The translations under genes were made by a program, and so were the position numbers. A stretch of DNA of 64,000 nt from the NCBI RefSeq assembly GCF_027912415.1, contig NZ_CP115175.1:2790001-2854000 (forward strand). Reading direction: 5' to 3'. The notes beneath the pieces were generated by a model that worked only from the letters and a program-made list of their open reading frames with translations, searched no databases and had not been told where the DNA came from. The first letter of the stretch is position 1; every line of letters starts with the position of its first letter. Source of the stretch: Homoserinibacter sp. YIM 151385. GTDB lineage: Bacteria; Actinomycetota; Actinomycetes; Actinomycetales; Microbacteriaceae. Shown in pieces: positions 25,408 through 34,711 of the stretch.

Positions 25408-27090
25408 ATGAGCAGGAACAGCAGGAGACGCGCCGCGGGCGCCGTGGCGCTCGCCGCGGCCACCGCGATCGCCCTCGCCGGATGCGGCGGCGGCGCCGAC
25501 CGGGGCGGCGGCCTCACCGAGGAGGGATTCATCCAGAAGCTCGAGTACGGCGGCTTCGGCGGCGGCGACAACCCGCAGGTGAACTACAACCCCTTCCTCG
25601 TGCCCACGCGGCTCGCGGCCTGGGAGTACCTCTACGAGCCGCTCATGGAGACGAACGACTACACCTGCGAGGCGACGCCCTGGCTCGCGACCGACTTCTC
25701 CTGGAACGAGGACGGCACCCAGCTCACCTACGAGATGCGCGAGGGCCCGACCTGGACCGACGGGGAGGCGCTCGACGGCGAGGACGTGAAGTTCACCTTC
25801 GAGCTGCTGCGCGACAACGAGGCGCTCGACGTCGACGGCGTGTGGCGCTACCTCGACTCGGTCGAGGCGCCGGACCCCGGCACCGTCGTCTTCACCTTCA
25901 CCGGTCCCGGCGCCTCCGCCTTCACCCTCGTCAACAACGTCCGGATCGTGCCCGAGCACATCTGGAAGGACGTCGAGGACCCCGTGACCTTCACGAACGA
26001 GGAGCCCGTCTCCTCCGGCCCCATGACGGTGAAGTCCTTCACCCCGCAGGCGCTCGTCATCGAGCGGAACCCCGACTTCTGGGGCGCGGAGGACGTCAAG
26101 GTCCAGGAGATCCAGTTCAACAAGTCGGATGCCGGCCAGGTCGAGCAGCTCAAGCTCTCGCGCGGCGACTACGACGCGAACGCGATGTTCGTCCCGAACA
26201 TCGAGGAGGTCTACGTCGACAAGGACCCGGAGAACAACCACTACTGGTTCGCCTCCGGCTCGCCGATCTCGCTCTTCATGAACCTCGAGCAGGCGCCCTT
26301 CGACGACGTCGCATTCCGCAAGGCGATCGCGCTCGGGATCGACCGCGAGCGCATCGTCGAGGAGGCGCAGTACGGCTACGTCGAGCCCGCCAGCCAGACG
26401 GGGCTCGTGCTCCCCGGCATGGAGGAGTGGCTGCCCGAGGGACTCGAGGGCGACGCCTCCTACATCGCCTACGACGCGGATGCGGCGGCCGAGGCGCTCG
26501 ACGCCGCCGGCTACGGGACGGACGGCTCCGGCAAGCGCCTCGACAAGACGGGGCAGCCCATGGAGTTCAGCTTCAAGGTGCCGGGCGGCTACAACGACTG
26601 GATCCAGGCCGCGCAGGTCATGCAGGACGACTTCGAGGCGCTCGGCATCACGATCGACCTCCAGACGCCCACCCCGGAGACGGTGGAGAGCGACCGGAGC
26701 CTCGGCGAGTACGAGATGACCTTCGGCGTCCGCGGCGGGACCTGCAACATGTTCCGCAACTTCCAGGAGCCGCTCGCGAGCGACCAGACCGCCCCCACGG
26801 GCGAGAAGGCCGCGACCAACGAGATCCGCTGGCGCGACGACCGCACCGACCAGCTCGTCGAGGAGCTGCGCGTGGCCGTCGGCGAGGAGGACCAGCGCGC
26901 CGCGGTCGGCGAGCTGTCGCAGATCATGATGGACGAGGTGCCCTACGTGCCGATCTGGTACGGCGCCAACTGGTTCCAGTACTCGACCAAGCAGGCCACC
27001 GGCTGGCCGAACGAGGACGACCCGTACGCGAAGTACGCGGACAGCCTCCTCGTGCTGACCCACCTGCAGCCCACGGGCTCCGAGGGCTGA
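25408..27090 (+). CDS. Family 5 substrate-binding lipoprotein (oligosaccharide/peptide type)
   Basis: 560 aa receptor for the following importer. Lipobox ALAGC gives Cys26 after a basic n-region (MSRNSRRRAAG). Family 5 features: LTYEMREGPTWTDGEALDGE, DVKFTFELL, FRKAIALGIDRERIV, and YVPIWYGANWFQY near the C-terminus. The SD AAGGAAGGA is 8 nt upstream. Family 5 proteins bind peptides or oligosaccharides (including cello- and galacto-oligosaccharides); the GH35 and LacI neighbours argue for beta-galactosides here. It is the first gene of a four-gene transport operon. Confidence 0.92.
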   Translation: MSRNSRRRAAGAVALAAATAIALAGCGGGADRGGGLTEEGFIQKLEYGGFGGGDNPQVNYNPFLVPTRLAAWEYLYEPLMETNDYTCEATPWLATDFSWNEDGTQLTYEMREGPTWTDGEALDGEDVKFTFELLRDNEALDVDGVWRYLDSVEAPDPGTVVFTFTGPGASAFTLVNNVRIVPEHIWKDVEDPVTFTNEEPVSSGPMTVKSFTPQALVIERNPDFWGAEDVKVQEIQFNKSDAGQVEQLKLSRGDYDANAMFVPNIEEVYVDKDPENNHYWFASGSPISLFMNLEQAPFDDVAFRKAIALGIDRERIVEEAQYGYVEPASQTGLVLPGMEEWLPEGLEGDASYIAYDADAAAEALDAAGYGTDGSGKRLDKTGQPMEFSFKVPGGYNDWIQAAQVMQDDFEALGITIDLQTPTPETVESDRSLGEYEMTFGVRGGTCNMFRNFQEPLASDQTAPTGEKAATNEIRWRDDRTDQLVEELRVAVGEEDQRAAVGELSQIMMDEVPYVPIWYGANWFQYSTKQATGWPNEDDPYAKYADSLLVLTHLQPTGSEG

Positions 27091-27104
27091 GGGGGGCGTT
27101 CACC

Positions 27105-28103
27105 ATGGCCTACTTCCTCCGGAAGCTCGCGTTCTTCGTGCTCACCCTGTGGGCCGCGGTGACGCTCAACTTCCTCATCCCGCGCCTGCAGCCGGGCGAC
27201 CCCGCCGAGGCGATCCTGCGTCGCCTCGGCGGGGACCAGGGTCCCTCGACCGTGGACCCCGCACAGCTCGAGGCCATCCGCACGATGCTCGGCATCTCCG
27301 GCGAGAACATCGTCGTGCAGTACGGGCAGTACATCGCCTCGATCTTCCGCGGCGAGTTCGGCGTCTCGTACACCTACTTCCCGTACTCGGTGACGGATGT
27401 CATCGGCGACGCCATGCTCTGGACGCTCGTGCTCGTCGGCGTGACGACGATCTTCTCCTTCATCGTCGGCACGCTGCTCGGGACCTGGGCGGCCTACCGC
27501 CGCGGCACCCGCGTCGACGGCGTGCTCACGCTCGGCTCCACCTTCCTCGGCACCCTGCCGTACTTCTGGATCGCGCTGCTGCTGATCTACGTCTTCGCGT
27601 TCCAGCTGCAGTGGTTCCCGGAGGGCGGCGGCTACAGCTCGACCGTGCCGGGCCTGGGCGGCGAGTTCCTCGTCGACGCCTTCCAGCACGCGGTGCTGCC
27701 GGCCGTCTCGCTCCTCATCACGGGCCCGATCGGCTGGATCCTCGCGATGCGCAACAACATGGTGCAGTCGCTCGGCGAGGACTTCTCCCGCCTGGCGGTC
27801 GCGCGCGGCCTCTCCGAGCGCCGCATCGCGATCAGCTACGGCGCCCGCATCGCGATCCTCCCGAGCGTGACGGGCTTCGCCCTCGCGCTCGGCGGCCTCT
27901 TCGGCGGCACGGTGCTCGTCGAGCAGGTCTTCAACTACCCGGGCCTCGGCCGCCTCCTCGTGGAGGCGGTCGGCAACCGCGACTACCCGCTGCTGCAGGC
28001 GCTGTTCCTCATGACGACGACCGGCATCCTGCTCGCGAACCTGCTCGCGGACGTGGCCTACGGGATCCTCGATCCGCGCGTCCGACGGGAGGTCAGCGCA
28101 TGA
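27105..28103 (+). CDS. ABC permease, DppB type
   Basis: 332 aa permease, six membrane helices; N-terminal helix FFVLTLWAAVTLNFLIPRLQPGDP fits the DppB/OppB group. The EAA-like loop (DFSRLAVARGLSERRIAISYGAR) contacts the ATPase. ATG 27105 follows GGGGGG with 6 nt spacing. It ends in a 4-bp overlap with the next permease (ATGA). Confidence 0.93.
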   Translation: MAYFLRKLAFFVLTLWAAVTLNFLIPRLQPGDPAEAILRRLGGDQGPSTVDPAQLEAIRTMLGISGENIVVQYGQYIASIFRGEFGVSYTYFPYSVTDVIGDAMLWTLVLVGVTTIFSFIVGTLLGTWAAYRRGTRVDGVLTLGSTFLGTLPYFWIALLLIYVFAFQLQWFPEGGGYSSTVPGLGGEFLVDAFQHAVLPAVSLLITGPIGWILAMRNNMVQSLGEDFSRLAVARGLSERRIAISYGARIAILPSVTGFALALGGLFGGTVLVEQVFNYPGLGRLLVEAVGNRDYPLLQALFLMTTTGILLANLLADVAYGILDPRVRREVSA

Positions 28104-29134
28104 GCGGCATGACGACGGGCTCGGGCTCCGGTGGCGGAGACCTCGGCGAGGGACGCGGCGGCGGCCCCGCCGAGCAGGGCCCCGAGACGGTCTCGATCGG
28201 CACCTCGGCCGACGAGCAGATCGCCCGGGCGCGGGGCCGGCGGCTTCCCGCCTGGTTCATCATCCTGTGGCGCGACGCGAAGTGCCGTGTCGGCATGATC
28301 ATGGTGGCGTCCTTCGCGCTCATCGCCGTGCTCGCGCCCGTCATCGCGCCCTTCGACCCGAAGGAGTCGGTCGGCGCGGGCAACCTCATGCCCGGACAGG
28401 ACGGATTCCTGCTCGGCACGACCGACCGCGGCGAGGACGTCTTCAGCCAGCTGCTGATCGGCGCGCAGACCTCGATGCTCGTCGGCGTCGTCGCCGGCGT
28501 GATCTCCTCGATCATCGGGCTCATCATCGGCCTCGTGGCCGGCTACCGGCAGGGCTGGGTGGACGACATCCTGAGCTTCCTCATCAACCTCGGGCTCGTC
28601 GTGCCGACGCTGCCGCTCATGGTGACGCTCGCCTCCTACTCGCCGGTGCGCGGCGTGTGGCTCATCATCTTCGTCATCAGCGTGACGGGCTGGGCCTACG
28701 GCGCCCGCATCAAGCGCTCGCAGGTGCTGACGCTGCGAACCCGCGACTTCGTCGAGGCGGCGCGCCTCGCGGGCGACGGCACCTGGCGCATCATCACGCG
28801 CGAGATCATGCCGAACATGTCCTCGCTCATCGTGGTGGGCTTCATGGGGGCGGCCCTCGGCGCGATCGGCGGCGAGGCGGGGCTCTCCTTCCTCGGCCTC
28901 GGCGACCCGCAGACGGTCAGCTGGGGCGCCATGCTCAACCAGGCCTCCACGGGCTCCGCGCTCCTCATCGGGCAGTGGGGCTGGGTGGTCGCGCCGGGCC
29001 TCGCGCTCGCGCTCCTCATCACGAGCTTCACGCTCATCAACTTCGGCGTCGACGCCCTGTCGAACCCGCACCTGCGGGAGAAGGCGCCGAGACCCGCGAC
29101 GCGGCGGAAGGCCGCGAAGGAGGCCACCGCATGA
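28100..29134 (+). CDS. ABC permease, DppC type
   Basis: 344 aa. A long Gly/Glu-rich N-terminal extension (residues 1-45) precedes the first helix (VGMIMVASFALIAVLAPVIA), followed by five more; the EAA loop reads RTRDFVEAARLAGDGTWRII. The C-terminal tail is basic (PRPATRRKAAKE). The ATG overlaps the stop of the DppB-type gene and its own stop overlaps the ATPase start by 4 bp, so all three are coupled. Confidence 0.93.
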   Translation: MSGMTTGSGSGGGDLGEGRGGGPAEQGPETVSIGTSADEQIARARGRRLPAWFIILWRDAKCRVGMIMVASFALIAVLAPVIAPFDPKESVGAGNLMPGQDGFLLGTTDRGEDVFSQLLIGAQTSMLVGVVAGVISSIIGLIIGLVAGYRQGWVDDILSFLINLGLVVPTLPLMVTLASYSPVRGVWLIIFVISVTGWAYGARIKRSQVLTLRTRDFVEAARLAGDGTWRIITREIMPNMSSLIVVGFMGAALGAIGGEAGLSFLGLGDPQTVSWGAMLNQASTGSALLIGQWGWVVAPGLALALLITSFTLINFGVDALSNPHLREKAPRPATRRKAAKEATA

Positions 29135-30753
29135 GCCTGCTCGAGATCCGCGACCTCGCGGTGCGGTACACCCCGCGCGACCAGCGCCCCACGGACGCCG
29201 TGCGCGGCGTCAGCTTCTCCCTCGAGCCCGGCGAGTTCGTCGGCCTCGTGGGGGAGTCGGGATCGGGCAAGTCGACCCTCGGCAACGCGATCCTCCAGCT
29301 CCTCCAGGTGCCGGCATCCCGCTCGGGCGGCTCGGTCGTCTTCGACGGGCGGGATCTCACCGGCCTCGGGCTCGACGAGCTGCGGAAGCTGCGCTGGGTG
29401 GACCTCTCGACGGTGTTCCAGTCGAGCATGAACTCGCTGAACCCCGTCCTCACGGTCGGCGCGCAGTTCGCCGACACCTTCGAGGCGCACGGGGAGGACG
29501 CCTCGCGGGCGCGCTCGGCCGAGCTGCTGAAGATGGTCGACCTCGAGGAGCGGGTGCTCGACAGCTACCCGCACGAGCTCTCGGGCGGCATGAAGCAGCG
29601 CGTCGCGCTCGCGCTCTCGCTCGCGCTGAAGCCGCGCTTCGTGCTCCTCGACGAGCCGACGACCGGCCTCGACGTGCTCGTGCAGCGCCGCATCCTCGAC
29701 CGGCTGCGCGAGCTGCAGGCAGAGCTCGGCTTCGCGGTGCTCTTCATCAGCCACGACATCGGCACCGTCCTCGAGATCGCGGACCGCGTGCTCGTCATGT
29801 ACCACGGCGACATCGTCGAGGACCGCGGCGCCGAGGAGATCCTCGACGACCCGCACGACGAGTACACGAAGAAGCTGCTCGGCTCCTACCAGGCCGCGCA
29901 CGACATCCCCGAGGAGAACCGGCTCGCCCCGGAGGCGGACGCGGTCCTCGAGATCGACGACGTGCGGAAGACCTACCGGATCGGCCGCGGTCGCACGCAG
30001 CGCAAGGTCGAGGCGCTCCGGGGCGTCAGCCTCGCGCTCCGCAAGGGCCGCGTGACGGCGCTCGTCGGGCAGTCGGGCTCCGGCAAGTCGACGATCGGGC
30101 GCATGCTGCTCGGCATCGAGCGGCCCGACTCCGGGGAGGTCCGCTTCACGGGTGCCGGCGAGGCGGGCGCCCGCCGGGTCGACCAGCTCAAAGGCTCGGC
30201 GCTGCGCGAGCTGCGCTCGCACGTGCAGCTCGTCTTCCAGGACCCGTACTCCTCGCTCAACCCGACGCGCACCGTGTTCTACGCGCTGAGCCGCCCGCTG
30301 CGCAACTACGCGGGGGCGACGAAAGGGGATGTGCGGCAGCGCGCCGCGGATCTCCTCGAGCAGGTGGGCCTCAGCCCCGCCGAGGACTTCCTCGACAAGC
30401 TCCCGAGCCAGCTCTCGGGCGGGCAGCGTCAGCGCGTCGTGATCGCCCGGGCCCTCGCGCCCGAGCCCGAGATCCTCGTCGCCGACGAGCCGGTCTCGAG
30501 CCTCGACGTGACGATCCGCGCGGCGATCCTCGACCTGCTGCGCCGGCTCGTCGAGGAGCGCGGGCTCGCGATGCTCTACATCACCCACGACCTGCTCTCG
30601 GCCCGCGCCCTCGCGCACGACGTCGTCGTGCTCGAGCAGGGGCGCATCGTCGAGCAGGGCGGCACGGAGGCGGTCACCTCGCATGCCTCGCACGAGTACA
30701 CGCGCGAGCTCCTCGACGCGATCCCGGACCCGTACCGGCGCCGCGCCTCGTAG
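29131..30753 (+). CDS. Fused two-domain ABC ATPase, DppD-DppF type
   Basis: 540 aa ATPase combining the two subunits usual for oligopeptide/oligosaccharide importers. Domain 1: Walker A GESGSGKST (~43-51), signature LSGGMKQR, Walker B FVLLDEPTTGLD. Domain 2 (from ~275): Walker A GQSGSGKST, signature LSGGQRQR, Walker B EILVADEPVSSLD. Each is followed by the H-loop (FISHD; YITHD). C-terminal tail HEYTRELLDAIPDP is typical of DppF. The gene ends the operon; DUF4349 converges 43 bp later. Confidence 0.94.
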   Translation: MSLLEIRDLAVRYTPRDQRPTDAVRGVSFSLEPGEFVGLVGESGSGKSTLGNAILQLLQVPASRSGGSVVFDGRDLTGLGLDELRKLRWVDLSTVFQSSMNSLNPVLTVGAQFADTFEAHGEDASRARSAELLKMVDLEERVLDSYPHELSGGMKQRVALALSLALKPRFVLLDEPTTGLDVLVQRRILDRLRELQAELGFAVLFISHDIGTVLEIADRVLVMYHGDIVEDRGAEEILDDPHDEYTKKLLGSYQAAHDIPEENRLAPEADAVLEIDDVRKTYRIGRGRTQRKVEALRGVSLALRKGRVTALVGQSGSGKSTIGRMLLGIERPDSGEVRFTGAGEAGARRVDQLKGSALRELRSHVQLVFQDPYSSLNPTRTVFYALSRPLRNYAGATKGDVRQRAADLLEQVGLSPAEDFLDKLPSQLSGGQRQRVVIARALAPEPEILVADEPVSSLDVTIRAAILDLLRRLVEERGLAMLYITHDLLSARALAHDVVVLEQGRIVEQGGTEAVTSHASHEYTRELLDAIPDPYRRRAS

Positions 30754-30795
30754 CCCGGCCGCTCCCCGAGCCGGCCTCCGCGGGGCGCGCCGCCG

Positions 30796-31740
30796 TCAGC
30801 TGACGGGCGGCGCCTCGCCGCCGGCACCCGCCGGCGCGGGCCGCGCGACGGGCGTCCGGCGCGCGATCCGGCGGATGAGCGCGACCGCCCCGAGCGCGAG
30901 CCCGCCGAGCACCACGAGCCACGGCAGCAGCACGCCCGCCGCGACGAGCAGGCCCGCCCCGACCGCGCGCATCCCGTCGAGGCTCGCGAGCAGCCCCTCG
31001 ACGAAGGTGCCCGGCCCCTCGGGCGGAGCCTGCGCCGTCGCGACCGCCACCGAGACGAGCTCGAGGTGGATCGTCGACATCGCGACCTGGTCGTCGAGCG
31101 AGCGCCGCTGCGCCTGGAGCGACTCGAGCTCCGCCTGCCGCGAGCCGATCGCGGTCTCGAGCTCGATGAGGTCGCTCGTCTTCGCCGCCTTCCCGATCAT
31201 GGAGGTGAGCCGGTCGATCGAGGCGGAGAGCGCCGAGATCCGGGCGTCGAGGTCGGCGCTCGCGGTCGTGACGTCCTCCGATCCGATGCTCACCTCCTGC
31301 GCCGTGCCCAGCCCGCGCAGCTCGTCGAGCACCGCCGTGAGCTCGGCGCTCGGGATGCGGAGGGTCAGCGAGGCGCTGCCCTCGCCGCCGTCCCCGTCCC
31401 CGTCCTCGGGCGAGTACTCGCGTCGGTCGTCGACGCGCCCGCCGGCCCGCTCGACGATGCGCACCGCATCCGCCGCCGCCTCGATGGGGTGCGCGGCCGA
31501 GACGGTGACGGAGCCGGTCGTGACGACCGCGCGTCCGGATGCGTCCGGGTCGACGGCGAGGTCCTCGCCGGGCGAGGCCGCCGACTCCTCGACGAGAGCG
31601 CCGCCGCCGCGCCCCGCTTCCCCTGCCGACTCGCCGGATGCGCCCATGGGCGCCCCGCCGCTCGCCGAGCATCCTGTGATCCCGAGGACGACCGCGATCG
31701 CGATCGCCCCGGCTGCCGTGGTGGTCCTCATGCGCCTCAT
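30796..31740 (-). CDS. DUF4349 lipoprotein
   Basis: 314 aa, cell-surface lipoprotein with lipobox GITGC (Cys24). The DUF4349 core runs from ~75 to 290: VVTTGSVTVSA beta strand, SLTLRIPSAELTAVLDEL, SEDVTTASADLDARISALSA and a long coiled coil (LIELETAIGSRQAELESLQAQRRSLDDQV). A single membrane helix near the C-terminus (LVAAGVLLPWLVVLGGLALGA) is followed by a short basic tail. Role unknown. Start at 31740 is favoured by a -10 7 nt upstream; ATG 31731 is possible. Confidence 0.85.
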   Translation of the reverse strand: MRRMRTTTAAGAIAIAVVLGITGCSASGGAPMGASGESAGEAGRGGGALVEESAASPGEDLAVDPDASGRAVVTTGSVTVSAAHPIEAAADAVRIVERAGGRVDDRREYSPEDGDGDGGEGSASLTLRIPSAELTAVLDELRGLGTAQEVSIGSEDVTTASADLDARISALSASIDRLTSMIGKAAKTSDLIELETAIGSRQAELESLQAQRRSLDDQVAMSTIHLELVSVAVATAQAPPEGPGTFVEGLLASLDGMRAVGAGLLVAAGVLLPWLVVLGGLALGAVALIRRIARRTPVARPAPAGAGGEAPPVS

Positions 31741-31747
31741 GGCTCTC

Positions 31748-31753
31748 ACGCTA
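31748..31753 (-). promoter_or_regulatory. -10 element of DUF4349 gene
   Basis: TAGCGT on the minus strand, 7 nt before the ATG at 31740. Confidence 0.5.
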
Positions 31754-31956
31754 GGGAGCGCGTCGCGGCATCGGTACCCAACGTCCGTCACGATTCGGAC
31801 GTCGCCGATCACGATCCGGTCACCGGGCGATCACGGAACGGTCTGGATGCTCCCCGACGGCGCGCTGGGAGGCGGGTGCGAGTCGGGAGCGCGAGCTGGG
31901 TGCGGGCGTAGCGTCGACGACGACCACCCTCACAGACGAGCGAGACGGAGACGATC

Positions 31957-32151
31957 ATGGGCTTCCTGGACAACGCGAAGGATGCGGCCGAGGCGACGGG
32001 CGAGAAGATCGGCCGCGCGGTGGAGGACACCAAGGAGCGCATCTCCGACGGCGCCGAGGAGCGCAAGGCGGAGGCCGACGTGAAGAAGGCCGAGGCCGAC
32101 CGCGACGCCGTCAAGGCGAAGAACGAGTACAAGGAGGGGCTGCGCGACTGA
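31957..32151 (+). CDS. Small hydrophilic stress-type protein (LEA/CsbD-like)
   Basis: 64 aa, almost entirely Ala/Lys/Glu/Asp in an amphipathic repeat (NAKDAAEATGEKIGRAVEDT, then KERISDGAEERKAEADVKKA). The composition and 11-residue periodicity recall LEA group 3 or CsbD-like proteins, which are stress-induced, but no exact family is assigned. SD GGAGA is 7 nt before the ATG. A 30-bp palindrome follows the gene. Likely monocistronic and highly expressed under stress; inference. Confidence 0.7.
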   Translation: MGFLDNAKDAAEATGEKIGRAVEDTKERISDGAEERKAEADVKKAEADRDAVKAKNEYKEGLRD

Positions 32152-32172
32152 GTCGCGACCCCGTCCGGCGGC

Positions 32173-32202
32173 CGAGCCGCCTCCCGCGCGGGAGGCGGCT
32201 CG
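32173..32202. terminator. Perfect 30-bp palindrome, terminator
   Basis: Fifteen-bp arms without a spacer (left half CGAGCCGCCTCCCGC). It is 22 bp after the small-protein stop; folding would leave a tight loop of about 4 nt. Confidence 0.8.
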
Positions 32203-32236
32203 CGGCGTGTCCGGGCGCTCGTGGGAGGATGCCGAC

Positions 32237-33058
32237 ATGACCTGGCTCGACCGGCTCCGGCTCCGGCGCCGGCCGCCGCGACTCCACGTCGCGATCGACG
32301 AGGGCTCGGGGCCGGTCGTGATCCTCGTCCACGGCATCGCCTCCTCCTCGACGACCTTCGAGAAGCTGGTGCCGCTGCTCGTCGGCCGGCACCGGGTCAT
32401 CGCGATCGACCTGCTCGGCTTCGGCGAGTCCCCGGCCGCGCCCGACGGCCGGTACACGATCGAGGAGCACGTCGCCTCGCTCGAGCGCACGATCCGCGGG
32501 CTCCGGATCCGCGGGCCGATCACGCTCGTCGGCCATTCGATGGGCGCCCTCTTCGCGGCGCGCTACGCCGCGAGCCGACCCTCCCGCATCCGCCACCTCG
32601 TGCTCATCGCGCCGCCCGTCTACCTCGCCCCGAGCGAGGTCGGCGACCCGGTCGAGCGCGCTGCGATGGGCCTCTACCTCAAGGCCTACGAGTACCTCCG
32701 CGGCAACAAGGCGTTCACCATCCGCAACGCCGCCCTCCTCGCGCGGATGTCGCCGATCCGCCACGTGCTGGAGGTCAGCGAGCGCAACTGGGACGCCTTC
32801 GTGCGCTCGCTCGAGAACTCGATCGAGTCGCAGACGGCGATCAGCGACATCGCGGCCGTGCGAGCGCCCATCGATCTCGTCGCGGGCACCCTCGACCCCT
32901 TCCTCCAGCCGACGGGCCTGCGGATCGTCGAGCAGATGCGCCACGTGACCTCGCACCGCGTCGAGGGCAACGATCATCTCGTCCGCAGCCGCGTCGCGCG
33001 CGTCGTGCGCGCCGCGATCGAGTCGCGAGAGCTCGGCGGCGACCGAGCTCGCGCCTAG
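32237..33058 (+). CDS. Alpha/beta hydrolase
   Basis: 273 aa soluble hydrolase of the alpha/beta fold. Oxyanion motif HGIASSSTTF, nucleophile elbow GHSMGA (Ser at ~101), catalytic Asp in AGTLDPFLQP and His in EGNDHLVRS. The start ATG 32237 has a -10-like GAGGAT 6 nt upstream; the longer frame from 32207 is not needed. The basic N-terminus (LDRLRLRRRPPRLH) may associate with the membrane. Substrate unknown (ester, lactone or epoxide). Confidence 0.88.
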   Translation: MTWLDRLRLRRRPPRLHVAIDEGSGPVVILVHGIASSSTTFEKLVPLLVGRHRVIAIDLLGFGESPAAPDGRYTIEEHVASLERTIRGLRIRGPITLVGHSMGALFAARYAASRPSRIRHLVLIAPPVYLAPSEVGDPVERAAMGLYLKAYEYLRGNKAFTIRNAALLARMSPIRHVLEVSERNWDAFVRSLENSIESQTAISDIAAVRAPIDLVAGTLDPFLQPTGLRIVEQMRHVTSHRVEGNDHLVRSRVARVVRAAIESRELGGDRARA

Positions 33059-33119
33059 GCCGCGAGCCCGCACCGGGAGCCGCGTCCTCCCGCATCCCTG
33101 CGTGCTCGGCGTGGCGCGG

Positions 33120-33203
33120 GATCAGGAGCCGCACCGCTCGTCAGTCACCAGATCAGCGGATGCCCGCGGCGGCGGTGCTGTCACCCCGGTCGCTCTCCTG
33201 ATC
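33120..33203. terminator. Branched hairpin between convergent genes
   Basis: GATCAGGAG (33120-33128) pairs with CTCCTGATC (33195-33203), and inside it GCACCG (33131-33136) with CGGTGC (33173-33178). It occupies the gap between the hydrolase and the convergent reductase. Confidence 0.55.
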
Positions 33204-33220
33204 TCGCGCCGGGACCGGGA

Positions 33221-34045
33221 TCAGCCGTGGTGGTCGGGGTCCATGCCGGTGCGCTCGCCCGACTCGAGGCCCGCGATCGCGGCGTGATCCTCGGCGTCGA
33301 GCGCGAATCCGCCGACCTCGCCGTTCTCGCGCACGCGCTCGAGGCTGTTCGACTTCGGGATCACGACGAGACCCTGCTCGAGGTGCCAGCGGATGACGAT
33401 CTGGGCCGGGGTGCGCCCGTGCTTCGCGGCGATGCCGGCGAGCACCGGATCCTCGAGGACCCGGCCGCGCGCGAGCGGCGACCACGACTCCGTGAGGATG
33501 CCGTGGGCGTCGCCGTAGGCGCGCGTCTCGCGCTGGGGGAGCCAGGGGTGCAGCTCGACCTGGTTGACGACGGGGGTCGTGTCGCGCTCCCGCGCCAGGC
33601 GCTCGAGGTGGTGCGGGTGGAAGTTGCTGACGCCGATCGAGCGGGCGCGGCCCTCCTCGCGGAGCCGCTCGAGGGCGCGCCACGTGTCCACGTAGCGGTC
33701 CTGCGCGGGGGCCGGCCAGTGGATCAGGTAGAGGTCGACGTGCTCGAGGCCGAGGAGGCCGAGGCTCGCGTCGAAGGCTCGCAGCGTCTCGTCGTAGCCC
33801 TGCTGGTCGTTCCAGACCTTCGTGGTGATGAAGAGCTCCTCGCGTGGGACGCCCGAGGCGCGCACGCCCTCGCCGACGCCGCGCTCGTTGCGGTACAGCG
33901 TCGCCGTGTCGATGTGCCGGTAGCCGAGCTCGATGGCGCCCGAGACGAGCTCGGCGGCATGGTCGTCGGCCACCTTGTAGACCCCGAGTCCGAGCTGCGG
34001 GATAGCGTGGCCGTCGGAGAGGGGGAGGGTCGCCTGATGCATCAC
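33221..34045 (-). CDS. Aldo/keto reductase, AKR5-like
   Basis: 274 aa NADPH-dependent reductase with family signatures [14 protein letters not shown] (Asp/Tyr of the tetrad), LFITTKVWN (Lys), VDLYLIHWP (His), SIGVSNFHPHHL and VIPKSNSLERVREN (NADPH phosphate). Start GTG 34045 has a -10 (TATCGT) exactly 6 nt upstream; ATG 34042 is the alternative. Closely similar in layout to the reductase at 55064-55885, probably 2,5-diketo-gluconate reductase/prostaglandin-F-synthase-like. Substrate unknown. Confidence 0.9.
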   Translation of the reverse strand: MMHQATLPLSDGHAIPQLGLGVYKVADDHAAELVSGAIELGYRHIDTATLYRNERGVGEGVRASGVPREELFITTKVWNDQQGYDETLRAFDASLGLLGLEHVDLYLIHWPAPAQDRYVDTWRALERLREEGRARSIGVSNFHPHHLERLARERDTTPVVNQVELHPWLPQRETRAYGDAHGILTESWSPLARGRVLEDPVLAGIAAKHGRTPAQIVIRWHLEQGLVVIPKSNSLERVRENGEVGGFALDAEDHAAIAGLESGERTGMDPDHHG

Positions 34046-34051
34046 CCCTCC

Positions 34052-34057
34052 ACGATA
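34052..34057 (-). promoter_or_regulatory. -10 element of aldo/keto reductase gene
   Basis: TATCGT on the minus strand, 6 nt before GTG 34045. Confidence 0.5.
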
Positions 34058-34086
34058 GGCAGTCGAGAGACGGGGAGCAGGATCGC

Positions 34087-34644
34087 ATGACGCGGATCAT
34101 GATCATCATCGGCAGCGTGCGTCCGGGCCGCGTGGGCCCGAGCGTCGCCGCGTGGGTCGCCGAGCGGGCGGAGGAGCGCGAGGGCGTGGAGGTCGACCTC
34201 GTCGATCTCGCGGAGCTCGCGCTGCCGCTCATGGACGAGCCCGCGCATCCCGCGAAGCAGCGGTACGAGCACGAGCACACCCGCGCGTGGAGCGCGCGAG
34301 TCCAGGGCGCCGACGCGGTCGTCCTCGTGACGCCCGAGTACAACCACAGCTTCTCGCCGGCGCTCAAGAACGCGATCGACTACCTCTGGGCCGAGTGGCA
34401 GCGCAAGCCGCTCGGCTTCGTCAGCTACGGCGGCATCTCGGCGGGCACCCGGGGCGTCACCGCGCTCGAGCCCGTCGTCTCCTACCTGGGGATGACGCGG
34501 GCGCTTGCGGCGGTCGAGATCGCGAACGTGGGCGCCCGGGTCGAGGACGGCGTCTTCTCGCCCGCCGACGGCGAGCGCAGCGCGCTCGAGGCGCTCCTGG
34601 ACGAGCTCGAGGCGCTCGCCGCGCCGACGGCCGTGCGCGGCTGA
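34087..34644 (+). CDS. NADPH-dependent FMN reductase
   Basis: 185 aa flavodoxin-like reductase. The FMN phosphate loop is GSVRPGRVG (9-17), and PEYNHSFSPALKNAIDYL contacts the isoalloxazine ring; SYGGISAGTRG completes the site. A cytosolic dimer is expected, reducing flavin or quinones/azo compounds. SD GGGAGCAGG lies 6-9 nt before the ATG. The next gene (globin) starts 67 bp later and may be cotranscribed, a plausible electron donor for the heme protein; inference. Confidence 0.9.
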   Translation: MTRIMIIIGSVRPGRVGPSVAAWVAERAEEREGVEVDLVDLAELALPLMDEPAHPAKQRYEHEHTRAWSARVQGADAVVLVTPEYNHSFSPALKNAIDYLWAEWQRKPLGFVSYGGISAGTRGVTALEPVVSYLGMTRALAAVEIANVGARVEDGVFSPADGERSALEALLDELEALAAPTAVRG

Positions 34645-34711
34645 ATCCCGGTCATCCGCGAGGTATCATCGGGCTCGAGCGGGGATCAGGCCCGCTCGGG
34701 GGGAGCACGTC

